Shown: positions 7,538 to 15,866 of the stretch, in pieces
How positions within the stretch are numbered: the stretch's first letter is position 1
How the letters are laid out: every line of letters begins with the position of its first letter
DNA from: an uncultured Campylobacter sp.
Lineage (GTDB): Bacteria > Campylobacterota > Campylobacteria > Campylobacterales > Campylobacteraceae
Length of the DNA: 42,730 nt
NCBI GenBank assembly: GCA_937990735.1
Contig: CALKQT010000078.1
Location: 1 to 42,730 of the forward strand
Direction of reading: 5' to 3'
Program-made: the position numbers and the translations under genes
The notes under the pieces: model-generated
Database searches by the model: none
The model's input: only the letters and a program-made list of their open reading frames with translations
Told to the model about the DNA's origin: nothing

Positions 7538-8605
7538 TTACTCTACGTAAATTTTATACTCGCCGTAGCCGCGCGCGTCCATCTCCTCAAGCGGTATAAA
7601 TTCCAAGCTAGCGCCGTTGATGCAGTATCTCATACCGCCCTTATCTCTCGGTCCGTCCTCAAAGACGTGTCCTAAATGGCTGCCTCCTACGCGGCTGGAG
7701 ACCTCGACGCGCTGCATACCGTGGCTGTCGTCTTGCGCGTACGCGATCGCATCGGTCGTTATCGGCTTTGAAAAGCTCGGCCAGCCGCAGCCCGCGTCAA
7801 ATTTATCGGTGGATGAAAACAGCGGCTTTTTCGACACGATGTCGATGTAGATGCCCTTTTTATAATTCTTGTCGTATTCGCTCGAAAACGGCCGCTCGGT
7901 CGCCTTTTCTTGCGTGACTTGATACTGAAGCTCGGTCAAATTTTTCTTTAGCTCATCCTTGCTTTGCACTTTAAATTTTTCATCGTCCTCAAGCGGCTTT
8001 TTAGCAAGGCGCAGATCGATGTGGCAGTATCCGCCCGGGTTTTTGCCAAGATAATCCTGATGATACTCCTCGGCGCGGACGAAATTCTTTAGTGGCGCCA
8101 CTTCGACGGCGATCTTTTCTTTAAATTTTGCCTGCTGCGCCGCTATGAAATAGCGCGCGATCTCGCCGCTTGATTCATCGGTATAATAGATGCCCGTGCG
8201 ATACTGGCGACCGCGGTCGTTACCCTGCTTGTCGATCGAGAACGGATCGATGATGCGGAAATAATGCGCCAAAATTTCAGGCTCGCTGATGACGTTGGCG
8301 TCGTATTTTAAGTGTAGCGTCTCGGCATGATCGCTGCTATGTAAGCCCTCGTAGCTTGCTTTATTGCTCTTGCCGTTGGCGTAGCCTACCTGCGTCGCGA
8401 CTATGCCGTCGAGCTGTTTGTAATACGCCTCCATGCCCCAAAAGCAGCCGCCTGCTAGATAAATTTCTTTTACGTTTGCGTTCACGCCGCCTCCTTTAAC
8501 TTTAAAATTTGCGTCCGCCGAGCTACCGCCGCCTGCGGCATTGAGCGCGACTAAATAACCCGCCGCCAAAGCAAAGAGGCAGATTAAAACTTTAGAAATT
8601 TTCAT
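7538..8605 (-). CDS. msrAB: bifunctional peptide methionine sulfoxide reductase MsrA/MsrB, exported
   Basis: 355 residues from the ATG at 8605, which has AAAGGA seven bases upstream; an upstream TTG adds 10 residues but has no ribosome site. An N-terminal hydrophobic helix (about 5-24) suggests export or anchoring. The MsrA domain spans about 47-205, with catalytic Cys54 in GGCFWG and the EEYHQDYLGKNPGGYC end. The MsrB domain spans about 225-350, with Cys273 in DAGCGWPSF and catalytic Cys328 in RYCINGASLEF. The CxxC zinc cysteines of many MsrB proteins are absent (KKPLFSS stands where CxxC-pLFss would be). It repairs S- and R-methionine sulfoxide in exported proteins. It stands alone between two gene deserts. 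Confidence 0.93.
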   Translation of the reverse strand: MKISKVLICLFALAAGYLVALNAAGGGSSADANFKVKGGGVNANVKEIYLAGGCFWGMEAYYKQLDGIVATQVGYANGKSNKASYEGLHSSDHAETLHLKYDANVISEPEILAHYFRIIDPFSIDKQGNDRGRQYRTGIYYTDESSGEIARYFIAAQQAKFKEKIAVEVAPLKNFVRAEEYHQDYLGKNPGGYCHIDLRLAKKPLEDDEKFKVQSKDELKKNLTELQYQVTQEKATERPFSSEYDKNYKKGIYIDIVSKKPLFSSTDKFDAGCGWPSFSKPITTDAIAYAQDDSHGMQRVEVSSRVGGSHLGHVFEDGPRDKGGMRYCINGASLEFIPLEEMDARGYGEYKIYVE

Positions 8606-8879
8606 TTTGATCCTTTCGTTTTGAATTTTGCGCAATTTTACAATCTCTAAATGAAGCGAGAGTGAAAGAGAGAAATTTTATCGCTTACGGCGGATCGCTA
8701 CCCAAATTTTATCGCCGCAGGATCGGAGCTTTCGGCTCGCCATCGCCGCAGAATTAGAATTTTATCGCTGCGGTGAGGCGGGATCAAAAATTTTATCTTA
8801 CCGCAGCGGCGCAGGATCAAATTTTTATCTTATCCTTGCGGCGCGCTGCAGCATCGAAATTTTGCCTCCTCGCAAGCGG

Positions 8880-8992
8880 TTAAAATTCTATGCTATAACG
8901 AGGGCTGAAATTTTACCGCCGCTGCCAAGATTAAAATTTCGCTACCGCTGCAGGGTTAGAATTTCATCGCCCCTGCACTACGATGAAATTTG
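8880..8992. repeat. degenerate 25-26-bp tandem repeat
   Basis: AAATTT-type cores begin at 8883, 8908, 8934, 8959 and 8986, a spacing of 25-27 bases, each followed by a loose CGCYGCTGC-like word. Similar, less regular units extend upstream to about 8690. Confidence 0.55.
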
Positions 8993-9318
8993 TCCCTTTT
9001 ACGAGTGAGACCCTTGCACCGTCCATTCGCCTGCGCTACGGCTTGCGTGAAATTTATCCATTCATCGCGGCTTACGTGTGGATTTTAGAGATTTCGATAC
9101 GCCCTATTGCGGCGCGAAATTTTATTGTCGCGCCTCGCGACTAGATTTTGCTACCGTCGCGATAATTAAAATTTTACCGCTGCGCAACCGTGGCTTGAGC
9201 CTGATTAGCGCCTTTGCGAGTTTTACGACGCGGCCGAATTCTACCGCAGGCGCCGTTTTGCGAGAACACGGACTGCTCGCGGGACGGAAGCTTTGCACTG
9301 CGCCCGCTACTCTACTAC

Positions 9319-9490
9319 GCGATTAAATTTTATCTACGCACCGCTTCAAATGCGGCACGGCACTTGTCCACCGCGCGGCTAAATTTTCTACGCGCAGCCT
9401 CGGTTGCGGCACGGCGTCCATCCGCTTGCCGCGCGATTAGAATTTGTCTATACGACGCGACGACCGCGACGAGGCGCCGCCTTAAAAATT
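9319..9490. repeat. degenerate ~57-bp tandem repeat, about three copies
   Basis: Units begin at 9319, 9375 and 9433 with GCGATTAAATTTT-like sequence (GCGGCTAAATTTT, GCGATTAGAATTTG). The first two share a TGCGGCACGGC block about 30 bases in; the third copy is weaker. Confidence 0.55.
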
Positions 9491-9776
9491 TATACCCCGC
9501 TCCGTATCTGTTGCGAAACGGCGCCGAAATTTCAACGCAAAATAGGCGCCATGAAATTTACGCGCCGCAAGATAAAATTTGTGCGGCGTTGTGCGGCGCG
9601 AACCCATCCGCTGCGCGCGCGATTAAATTTTAAATTTCGCGCTGCGGCCGCAAGATAAAATTTTAGCGACCATTCAGGAGCGGCGGATGATTAAATTTAG
9701 ATTGCGCCGCACCGATACGTAGCGCCATATCGCGTAGCTAAACTCGCGCCGTGCAGTAGTATAACGAAGCGCGAAC

Positions 9777-10135
9777 ATTCGGATTCACACTGTCTCCGCC
9801 ACGTAGCAGAGCGCAGCCATTTACATCGCACACGGCTTCGTAGCTGAGATAGCCGGACCTGCGCCGTGCAGTCGCTGTAGTGAAGCGCGAACAGCCGGAT
9901 CCGCGCCGCGTTGGTGCGGAACAAAGCACCATGCATTGGATCCGCGCCGCGCCACTACAAAACGATATACCGTGCAGCTAAACCATCGCCGCACAACCGT
10001 ATGGCAAAGCGCAAGTAGTCCGATTCGATCACGCCCGCCGCGTATCGGAGCGCAGTCAAATTTATATCGCGCGCCTTGTAATAGAGGCAGCCGGGTCCGC
10101 ACCGCGTTGGCGTGTAACAAAGCACCATTGATCAG
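9777..10135. repeat. diverged direct duplication of roughly 200-240 bp
   Basis: Sequence at about 9777-9880 matches about 10017-10093 with many substitutions: TCGGATTC against TCCGATTC, then GAGCGCAGCC against GAGCGCAGTC, then GATAGCCGG against GAGGCAGCCGG. A following block around GCGTTGG and ACAAAGCACCAT is at 9909-9932 and again at 10104-10128. The offset changes from 239 to 196 bases, because the first copy has about 43 extra bases that are themselves a partial repeat. It is a decayed duplication with no coding sense. Confidence 0.6.
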
Positions 10136-10257
10136 TACCGCGCCCTCTACGAAACGAGCAAAGAGATCCGCTCCGGCGCGGTTTTCAAGATTCGCAACGG
10201 CATAAAAAGTTACGAAGCCAGCACAATAAATCCGCCCGCGCCGCAGGCGAGCAAAAT

Positions 10258-11796
10258 TTAGTGCAAAAAGTGGCGCACTCCCGTAAAATACATCGCCATG
10301 CCAAACTCATCGGCGCTTGCGATCACCTCATCGTCGCGGATGCTGCCGCCCGGTTGCACCACCGCTGCGACGCCCGCAGCATGGGCGATCTCGATGCTGT
10401 CTTTAAACGGGAAAAACGCCTCGCTGGCAAGCGCGCAGCCACGCAGATCGATGCCCACATCGCGAGCCTTTGCTACTGCCGCACGTGCGGCGTCCACGCG
10501 GCTCGTCATACCCATGCCGATCGCGACCATCGCGCGATTTTTGACGTAAACCACGCAGTTACTCTTCGTAAGTGCGGCGATCTGCCACGCGATTTTTAGG
10601 TCATCCAGTTCGCTCTCGCTAGCCGCACGCTTGGTGACGCAGCGGGCGTTTGCGACCTCGTCCGCGCCCACGTAGTCGCGCTGCTGATATACGAAGCCGC
10701 CGTCGATAAATTTAAAATCATACTTGTCGTTTTCGCGAATTAAAAACTCTCCGCCCTGCTCGAAAATTTTGATGCGCTTTTTCTTTTCAAATACTGCAAG
10801 CGCCGCAGGCGTAACGCGAGCGGCAAGGATAACCTCGACAAAAATTTCGTTAATTTTATTCGCTAGCTCCTCGTCCAAAACGCCGTTTATCGCCACGACG
10901 CCGCCGTATGCCGAGACTGGGTCGCATTTTAGCGCCTCTACGTAGCTTTCAAGCAGGCTAGATTTCACGGCAAAGCCGCATGGATTGGCGTGCTTGCAGA
11001 TCGCTACCGCAGGCGCCTTGCCGAAGCTGCTAGCGAGCATCAGCGCGCCGTGCATATCGGTCATATTGTTAAAGCTCGCCTCGCCCTTTAGGCTTTTAAA
11101 ATGGTTGCTAAAAAAATCCTCTAACTCGTACAGCGCGCCCTTTTGGTGCGGATTTTCGCCGTAGCGAGTATCAAAAACCTTGCTGCCCGCGATAAATTTT
11201 TTCGCGCCGAAGCCGCCGTTAAAGCGCTCGTTCATATAGTTTGCGATCATCGCGTCGTAAGCTGCGGTATGCTCGTAAGCTTTTATCATTAAATTTTGCC
11301 TAAATTTCAGCTTCTCGCTCTCATCCGCGCTGCTTAAATTTTGCAAAACCGCGTCGTAATCAAGCGGGCTGGTAACGACATAAACGCTCGCAAAATTCTT
11401 AGCCGCGCTTCGAACCATCGCGGGGCCGCCGATGTCGATATTTTCGATGATCTCTGAAAAATCGTCGGTGCGGGCTGCGGTCGCTTTAAAAGGATATAAA
11501 TTTACGCACACGAGATCGATGCCGCCGATGCCGTGCTGCGCGGCTTGGCTTACGTGATTTGCGTCATTTCGCTTATACAAAATTCCGCCGTGGATCTTCG
11601 GATGCAGGGTCTTAACCCGCCCCTCAAACATCTCTGGCGAGCCCGTGTATTGGCTCACTTCCGCTGCTTTCACGCCATTTTGCAAAAGCAGTTTATGCGT
11701 GCCGCCCGTGCTTAAAATTTCAAATCCGAGCCTCTGCAGCCCGCGAGCAAACTCTACGACGCCCTTCTTATCGCTGACGCTGATTAACGCTCTCAT
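10258..11796 (-). CDS. purH: bifunctional AICAR formyltransferase / IMP cyclohydrolase
   Basis: 512 residues, the normal length, catalysing the last two steps of IMP synthesis. The N-terminal cyclohydrolase domain opens with ALISVSDKKGVVEFARGL, followed by STGGT and GRVKTLHPKIHGGIL. The transformylase domain carries KHANPCGFA and ends with SEAFFPFKDSIE and VVQPGGSIRDDEVI. It follows the first lipoprotein gene by 16 bases and may be read from the same transcript. It ends at the edge of the 1.65-kb desert. Confidence 0.97.
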   Translation of the reverse strand: MRALISVSDKKGVVEFARGLQRLGFEILSTGGTHKLLLQNGVKAAEVSQYTGSPEMFEGRVKTLHPKIHGGILYKRNDANHVSQAAQHGIGGIDLVCVNLYPFKATAARTDDFSEIIENIDIGGPAMVRSAAKNFASVYVVTSPLDYDAVLQNLSSADESEKLKFRQNLMIKAYEHTAAYDAMIANYMNERFNGGFGAKKFIAGSKVFDTRYGENPHQKGALYELEDFFSNHFKSLKGEASFNNMTDMHGALMLASSFGKAPAVAICKHANPCGFAVKSSLLESYVEALKCDPVSAYGGVVAINGVLDEELANKINEIFVEVILAARVTPAALAVFEKKKRIKIFEQGGEFLIRENDKYDFKFIDGGFVYQQRDYVGADEVANARCVTKRAASESELDDLKIAWQIAALTKSNCVVYVKNRAMVAIGMGMTSRVDAARAAVAKARDVGIDLRGCALASEAFFPFKDSIEIAHAAGVAAVVQPGGSIRDDEVIASADEFGMAMYFTGVRHFLH

Positions 11797-11812
11797 CTTT
11801 TCTCCTTTTAAT

Positions 11813-12403
11813 TTATTCGCATAATTTTTTAAAAATCAGCTCGCGCATGTCGTTTGCGTTAAGCTGAAAATACAAAATCGCCTCACGGCGAGCCTTTTGA
11901 TACTCGCGCCTCGTCTTTTCATCTGCTGCGCCGAGCTTTGCGCCGTTAAATTTCGCCATACGCGCCGAACTCAGCTCTTTTAGCCTCTCGCCGCCCGGAG
12001 AGATGCCGCCGCTATAATTAAACCACTCTTTGCTTTGAAAAATATTAAATAAAATTTTAAAATCTACGAAATTTCCCTTATTGTACTCGGCGCAGACCCC
12101 GTTTTTGTGGCTTGCGGTGTAGATCGCGCCATATCTGCGCTCGAAAAAATATAGTTTTATGAGCTTTGCGTTTTTGTCTAAATTTGCGCCGCTACCGCCT
12201 AAAATCGCAAGCCTCGCATCGCCGCGCGTTTCGTAAGGGCCTAAAATCGTGCCGTTTTCGTAGAGATTGCCGCCGTAAAAAGCGTATTTCGTATCCCTAA
12301 GCTCGTCCGAAAGAACGTAGGTTTTATCGGTTGCGGCTGAGTTTTTGCCCGCGCAGCCGAGCAGCGACAGAGCCAAAAACAGAGACGAGATAAAAAATTT
12401 CAT
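11813..12403 (-). CDS. predicted lipoprotein, paralogue 1 of a four-member local family
   Basis: 196 residues with a lipoprotein signal (LALSLLGC, Cys17). The mature part begins with a short beta-rich module (AFYGGNLYENGTILGPYE), then a segment ending in HKNGVCAEYNKGNFVDFK, then WFNYSGG and a Lys/Arg/Glu-rich helical end. The LYENG-x3-LG-x-Y and G[VI]C-x(6-7)-G-[FYN] patterns recur in the lipoproteins at 13847, 14485 and 15119; this one is closest to that at 14485. AAAGGG lies upstream of the ATG. Function unknown. It is separated from the other three by the SDH protease gene and a 385-base gap. Confidence 0.7.
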   Translation of the reverse strand: MKFFISSLFLALSLLGCAGKNSAATDKTYVLSDELRDTKYAFYGGNLYENGTILGPYETRGDARLAILGGSGANLDKNAKLIKLYFFERRYGAIYTASHKNGVCAEYNKGNFVDFKILFNIFQSKEWFNYSGGISPGGERLKELSSARMAKFNGAKLGAADEKTRREYQKARREAILYFQLNANDMRELIFKKLCE

Positions 12404-12788
12404 CGCAAAAACCCTTTAAATTTTAAAATTTTGCCGAATTTATTAAGCGGAAATCGGCAAAGCCAAATTTACTAAATTTACCGCGCGCAAATTTTAATTT
12501 TACTTCTCAAATGCCGCCGCGTTGCCCGCGCGGACGTAAATTTTAAAATTTTGCGCCGCTTGCAAAAGCTAAATTTAAAAGCCGAGCGCAAAACGCAAAT
12601 TTAAACCGCAGCGTAAGCTTAGCCGAAAAGATCGGCGCGAACCAGCTAAATTTAAAATTTCACGCCGCAGCTTTTATCGCTAAGCCGGGTTGCGCTTGCT
12701 TTTGCCGCTGCTGCTCGTTTAAATTTTATGCGCTCGTTTAAATTTTACAAGCCGCAAATTTAAAGCGGCACGAGACCCAAAAACCGCA
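12404..12788. other. intergenic stretch with AAATTT palindromes and a hairpin
   Basis: No gene seen. It holds several AAATTTTAAAATTT-like palindromes, a 19-bp-period direct repeat of GCTCGTTTAAATTTTA (12713 and 12732), and a GCCGC / GCGGC hairpin with a nine-base loop at about 12751-12769. On the minus strand that hairpin follows the SDH protease gene and could be a weak terminator. Confidence 0.45.
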
Positions 12789-13820
12789 CTAAATATAATA
12801 GATACTGTTTTTGATATTTTTGCCATCGATCTCGTTTTTGCGCCACGAACTCTCGTCGTTTAGCACGATCCAGCGCTTCTCCTCCTCGCGATAAAACCAG
12901 TCCTTGTCGATCTGATAGTAGATCTGGCATCCCGAAATTTCGATGATGTTGGCGATGTTGTTGTCGTGGTAGTTGTTCTCGTCGAAGTCGGTGAAGGTGC
13001 GCTGCCCCATCTCGGCGTAGAGCTCGTTTAAAATTTGAAGCATCTCGCTTAGGCGCGTATCCATCTTCTCGACCTGAAGCCCAAGCTCGTTAGCCTCTCT
13101 GAATAAGATCGGATAGTCGTGCGACGGGTAGCCGCTGTTTAGCTTGTCGCTGATAAAGGCGATCTTTTGCTCATCTTCGAAGTGGTAGCGCAGAATTTCG
13201 CGGCAAATTTTAAGCGACAGGCTGCTTGCGCGATCGACGGCGCCGAAAACGAGCGGATGGATATATTTGTAAAGCTCCTTGTACGGGTTCTCGTCGTTCG
13301 GGCGCTCGTTATTTTTCCAAAGCTTCACCACGCGGCTTAGCTCGTCCATCGAAACGTTGGCTTGGTCGTTGGTGTTCGTAACGGGCGAAAGCTCGTGTCG
13401 CAGCGAAGTATCGACCGACGTGAGATACCCAAGTGGCCCCATTAAAATTTTGTTCGCCCCAAGCGCCATCATCGTAGCCGCCGAAGCGCAGTTTGCGGGC
13501 ACTAGAGCGATCAGCTCGTCGCAGTGGTTGCGCAGGATCGAGACGATCTTAAGCGAGGCGATACCGCTGCCGCCGTCAGATTTGATGTAAAGGTAGAGTT
13601 TTTCGAAATGCTTGCCCTTTAGGTGGTCGTTGATACTGATCGCGTCGTTACCGCAGACGCTGCCCGCGCCCGAATTGAAGTAGGTAAGCAGCGGCGCGCC
13701 CAGATATTTCTCGATATTCGTAATCACCTCTTGCGTTTGCTTCATCAAGATCGGCGGTTGCTTCGCTGCCTTTTTGGCGCCCTGCTTCTGCGGCTCTTCG
13801 TCTTTGGATAAAAATCCCAT
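12789..13820 (-). CDS. SDH-family ClpP-fold serine proteinase
   Basis: 343 residues of the serine dehydrogenase proteinase type (PF01972-like), related to SppA and ClpP. The crotonase core shows YLYIKSDGGSGIASLKIVSILR (oxyanion glycines) and LVPANCASAATMMALGANKILMGPLG, with the likely nucleophilic Ser in CASAAT, and GYLTSVDTSL after it. The N-terminus is Lys/Gln-rich with no signal peptide, so it acts in the cytoplasm or at the inner face. The C-terminal ~60 residues (from about 285) are an extra acidic, aromatic module not typical of the core. It sits between lipoprotein paralogues, 26 bases after the gene at 13847 in genome coordinates but upstream of lipoprotein 1 in transcription. Confidence 0.8.
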   Translation of the reverse strand: MGFLSKDEEPQKQGAKKAAKQPPILMKQTQEVITNIEKYLGAPLLTYFNSGAGSVCGNDAISINDHLKGKHFEKLYLYIKSDGGSGIASLKIVSILRNHCDELIALVPANCASAATMMALGANKILMGPLGYLTSVDTSLRHELSPVTNTNDQANVSMDELSRVVKLWKNNERPNDENPYKELYKYIHPLVFGAVDRASSLSLKICREILRYHFEDEQKIAFISDKLNSGYPSHDYPILFREANELGLQVEKMDTRLSEMLQILNELYAEMGQRTFTDFDENNYHDNNIANIIEISGCQIYYQIDKDWFYREEEKRWIVLNDESSWRKNEIDGKNIKNSIYYI

Positions 13821-13846
13821 GTTTTTCCTTTCGTGTTGGTTTGGTT

Positions 13847-14470
13847 TTAAAATTTTATCTTACAAATATCGCGCAATCTGTCCCGGTGCCACTCGATGCT
13901 CTGCTTGACCGTATTGCCTAGAGCCGTATGCGGGCTTTGCAAAAACGCCCTACTATTTTTTAGACTTGAGCCCACGTATTCATAGCGTGAGATCACGTTT
14001 GCGCTGGAGCTTTGCGACACCGAAGCCGAAAACGAGTATGAATAAAGCGGCGCGGAGGAAGCGTAGCCGCTAAAGTGCTCTTTTAGATTTACGAATTTAC
14101 CCTCCGCAAAGGTCTTGCAAACGCCGCCGCTTGCGGAATACTCGGCGATTCGCAGCTCTTTATTGGGCGTAAAAACGTAGATCGTAAATTTATTTAGACC
14201 TCTTTGCGAAATTTGATCCTTAGCCGTGCCGACTCCTCTTTCGTCTGTAAATAGATAGAGATTGGAGCCCTCCTCTTCATATCTTCCTAAGATCGCGTCA
14301 TCTTTTAAAAGCGCGCCGCCTGAAATTTTATACTCGGTGACGGCCTGCCCGTCGTAGCTCATCATCACGGAATTTTCCGGATGCAGCTCGGCTTGCGAAT
14401 ACTTTACCTTCATACAACCCGCAAGCAGCGCGACCGCCGCAAACAGCGCTAAAATTTTGATTTTATCCAT
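13847..14470 (-). CDS. predicted lipoprotein, paralogue 2
   Basis: 207 residues from the ATG at 14470 (GAGGAAGT upstream). An in-frame extension to 14494 lacks a normal start. Lipobox ALLAGC with Cys19. The pattern SYDGQAVTEYKISGGALLKD, then ILGRYEEEG, FTDE and SGGVCKTFAEGKFVNLKEHF aligns clearly with the lipoprotein at 15119. The C-terminal third is Ser-rich and carries a YSYSFSASVS segment. Unknown function; predicted anchored in the inner or outer membrane facing the periplasm. It is 14 bases downstream of the next paralogue, so they are co-transcribed. Confidence 0.7.
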   Translation of the reverse strand: MDKIKILALFAAVALLAGCMKVKYSQAELHPENSVMMSYDGQAVTEYKISGGALLKDDAILGRYEEEGSNLYLFTDERGVGTAKDQISQRGLNKFTIYVFTPNKELRIAEYSASGGVCKTFAEGKFVNLKEHFSGYASSAPLYSYSFSASVSQSSSANVISRYEYVGSSLKNSRAFLQSPHTALGNTVKQSIEWHRDRLRDICKIKF

Positions 14471-14484
14471 TACTTCCTCGAAGT

Positions 14485-15102
14485 CTATCTGCAAAAATCG
14501 TCTAGTTTCCTAGTCTTCATAGCTTTTGCATATCCGTGAAGATATACGCTCGTGACGCTAATTTTTACGGCACGATCCATTTTCTTATCTTGGATTAATT
14601 TGCTTATATCCGAAGTTTTATATACACCTAATTCCTTTGAAGCTCCATTTTGTATGATACCCTCGTCGTCGCTTTTTGAAATTTTACCATCCGCATAAAG
14701 CCAATCGTCATCTTTAAAAGTATTTGAAATAAAGTCAAAATTCACGTATCGGCCTGCGTTATAGACGCTGCAAATTCCATCCTTGTGCCAAACGCTAAAT
14801 ATCATTGCGCCCCCATCGTCAAAATGATAAAATTTCATCCGCTTAGCATTCAGCGCGGACCTGTAATTGTTGCCGTAAGACCTGCCCGCCCCATCGACGG
14901 CAATCGTTCTTATGTTATTTCTATATATCGAATACACGCCTAAATTTCTGCCGTTTTCATATAGATCCTCGCCGACAAATTTATAGATCATGGTTTTATT
15001 ACCATCGTAAAATTTAAACTCCTTATCGCTCTTAGCCGGGCGCGATACTGCACATCCTCCAAGCAGTGCCGCCAAAACGGCAAAAATTATAAAATTTTTC
15101 AT
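14485..15102 (-). CDS. predicted lipoprotein, paralogue 3
   Basis: 205 residues, lipobox ALLGGC with Cys17. The first 18 residues (MKNFIIFAVLAALLGGCA) are identical to those of the gene at 15119, and the DNA around the start including AAGGAGCGAT is nearly identical. The mature part has LYENGRNLGVYS, HKDGICSVYNAGRYVNFDFI and DDWLY, matching lipoprotein 1 best. It differs strongly from its neighbour after the signal peptide, so the shared front is either recently converted or kept under selection. Unknown function. Confidence 0.7.
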   Translation of the reverse strand: MKNFIIFAVLAALLGGCAVSRPAKSDKEFKFYDGNKTMIYKFVGEDLYENGRNLGVYSIYRNNIRTIAVDGAGRSYGNNYRSALNAKRMKFYHFDDGGAMIFSVWHKDGICSVYNAGRYVNFDFISNTFKDDDWLYADGKISKSDDEGIIQNGASKELGVYKTSDISKLIQDKKMDRAVKISVTSVYLHGYAKAMKTRKLDDFCR

Positions 15103-15118
15103 TCATCGCTCCTTAAAT

Positions 15119-15760
15119 TTAATCCAACCTTTTAGACTTTTCTCTACAAAGCAGACCAAGAAGCGTAGCACCGCTAAGCACGACGGATGCTTGCACATGA
15201 TCTGCTACTGTCGAATTTAGTTTTTCTAAAATTTTTTTATCCACATAAGATAATTTTTCATTAGCGAAATCAAACCTGGATGAAATTTTACCCATTCCTT
15301 TTCTTGACATCAAAACATCATAACTATACGCAAAAATCGGCTCGCCTCGTCCGTATATAGTAACACGCTCCTCTATATGTACATATTTTCCGCTGGATAA
15401 TGCCTTGCAAACGCCGCCATTATGGCTATAAGAGATCACTTTAAGAAATTCATTCGGAACGAATATTATCTCCGTAATTTTTTTAGAATTATGTTCCTTT
15501 ATCACACCGAGATCTATATAACCATTTTCCATTTCATCCGTATAAATGTGCATACCAAGTCCCGGTGCCGTAAGATATTTGCCTAACACTTTACCGTTTT
15601 TATAAAGCTTTCCGTTATGAGCTCGGTACTCAGTAGAAATATTTCTGTCATAACTTAGCAATACGCTATCTTCCGATCGGGCAATCTTGCTTTGATCTTT
15701 TTTGCTCGCGCATCCTCCGAGCAGTGCCGCTAAAACGGCAAAAATTATAAAATTTTTCAT
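15119..15760 (-). CDS. predicted lipoprotein, paralogue 4
   Basis: 213 residues, lipobox ALLGGC with Cys17, AAGGAGCGAT ribosome site. After the signal it carries SYDRNISTEYRAHNGKLYKN, VLGKY, IYTDE and NGGVCKALSSGKYVHIEE, aligning with paralogue 2. It is the first gene of a lipoprotein run 15760 to 13847, followed by the SDH protease. Gaps of 16 and 14 bases inside the run point to one transcript. Its codons are more AT-rich than those of the neighbouring purL and J-domain genes. Confidence 0.7.
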   Translation of the reverse strand: MKNFIIFAVLAALLGGCASKKDQSKIARSEDSVLLSYDRNISTEYRAHNGKLYKNGKVLGKYLTAPGLGMHIYTDEMENGYIDLGVIKEHNSKKITEIIFVPNEFLKVISYSHNGGVCKALSSGKYVHIEERVTIYGRGEPIFAYSYDVLMSRKGMGKISSRFDFANEKLSYVDKKILEKLNSTVADHVQASVVLSGATLLGLLCREKSKRLD

Positions 15761-15866
15761 TTATCGCTCCTTAAATTCTAATCTTTCGCCGCACCTTGCC
15801 GCCGTATCGCGAGCCCTACCTCAAAATTTCAAGGCGTTTTGCGCCCTCAAATTTTAAAATTTCGCC

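Larger units (their letters stand above)
8606..10257. other. gene desert of 1.65 kb made of degenerate tandem repeats
   Basis: Several open frames cross this stretch, but none has a start signal, a recognisable domain or normal amino acid use; they are Arg/Ala/Cys-rich products of GC-rich repeats. Three kinds of degenerate tandem array are visible and listed separately: about 26 bp near 8880-8992, about 57 bp near 9319-9490, and long units in 9777-10135. No RNA gene was recognised. The end of purH borders it on the right. Confidence 0.6.

Noticed and set aside
9777..10135. Possible CRISPR array
   Set aside because: Units are long, diverged and few, without short identical repeats or unique equal-length spacers, and there are no cas genes.
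9078..10205. Several open frames of 60-140 codons on both strands in the 1.65-kb desert
   Set aside because: They have no ribosome sites or family resemblance, are Arg/Ala/Cys-rich, overlap each other on both strands, and follow the repeat units; they are by-products of GC-rich repeats.
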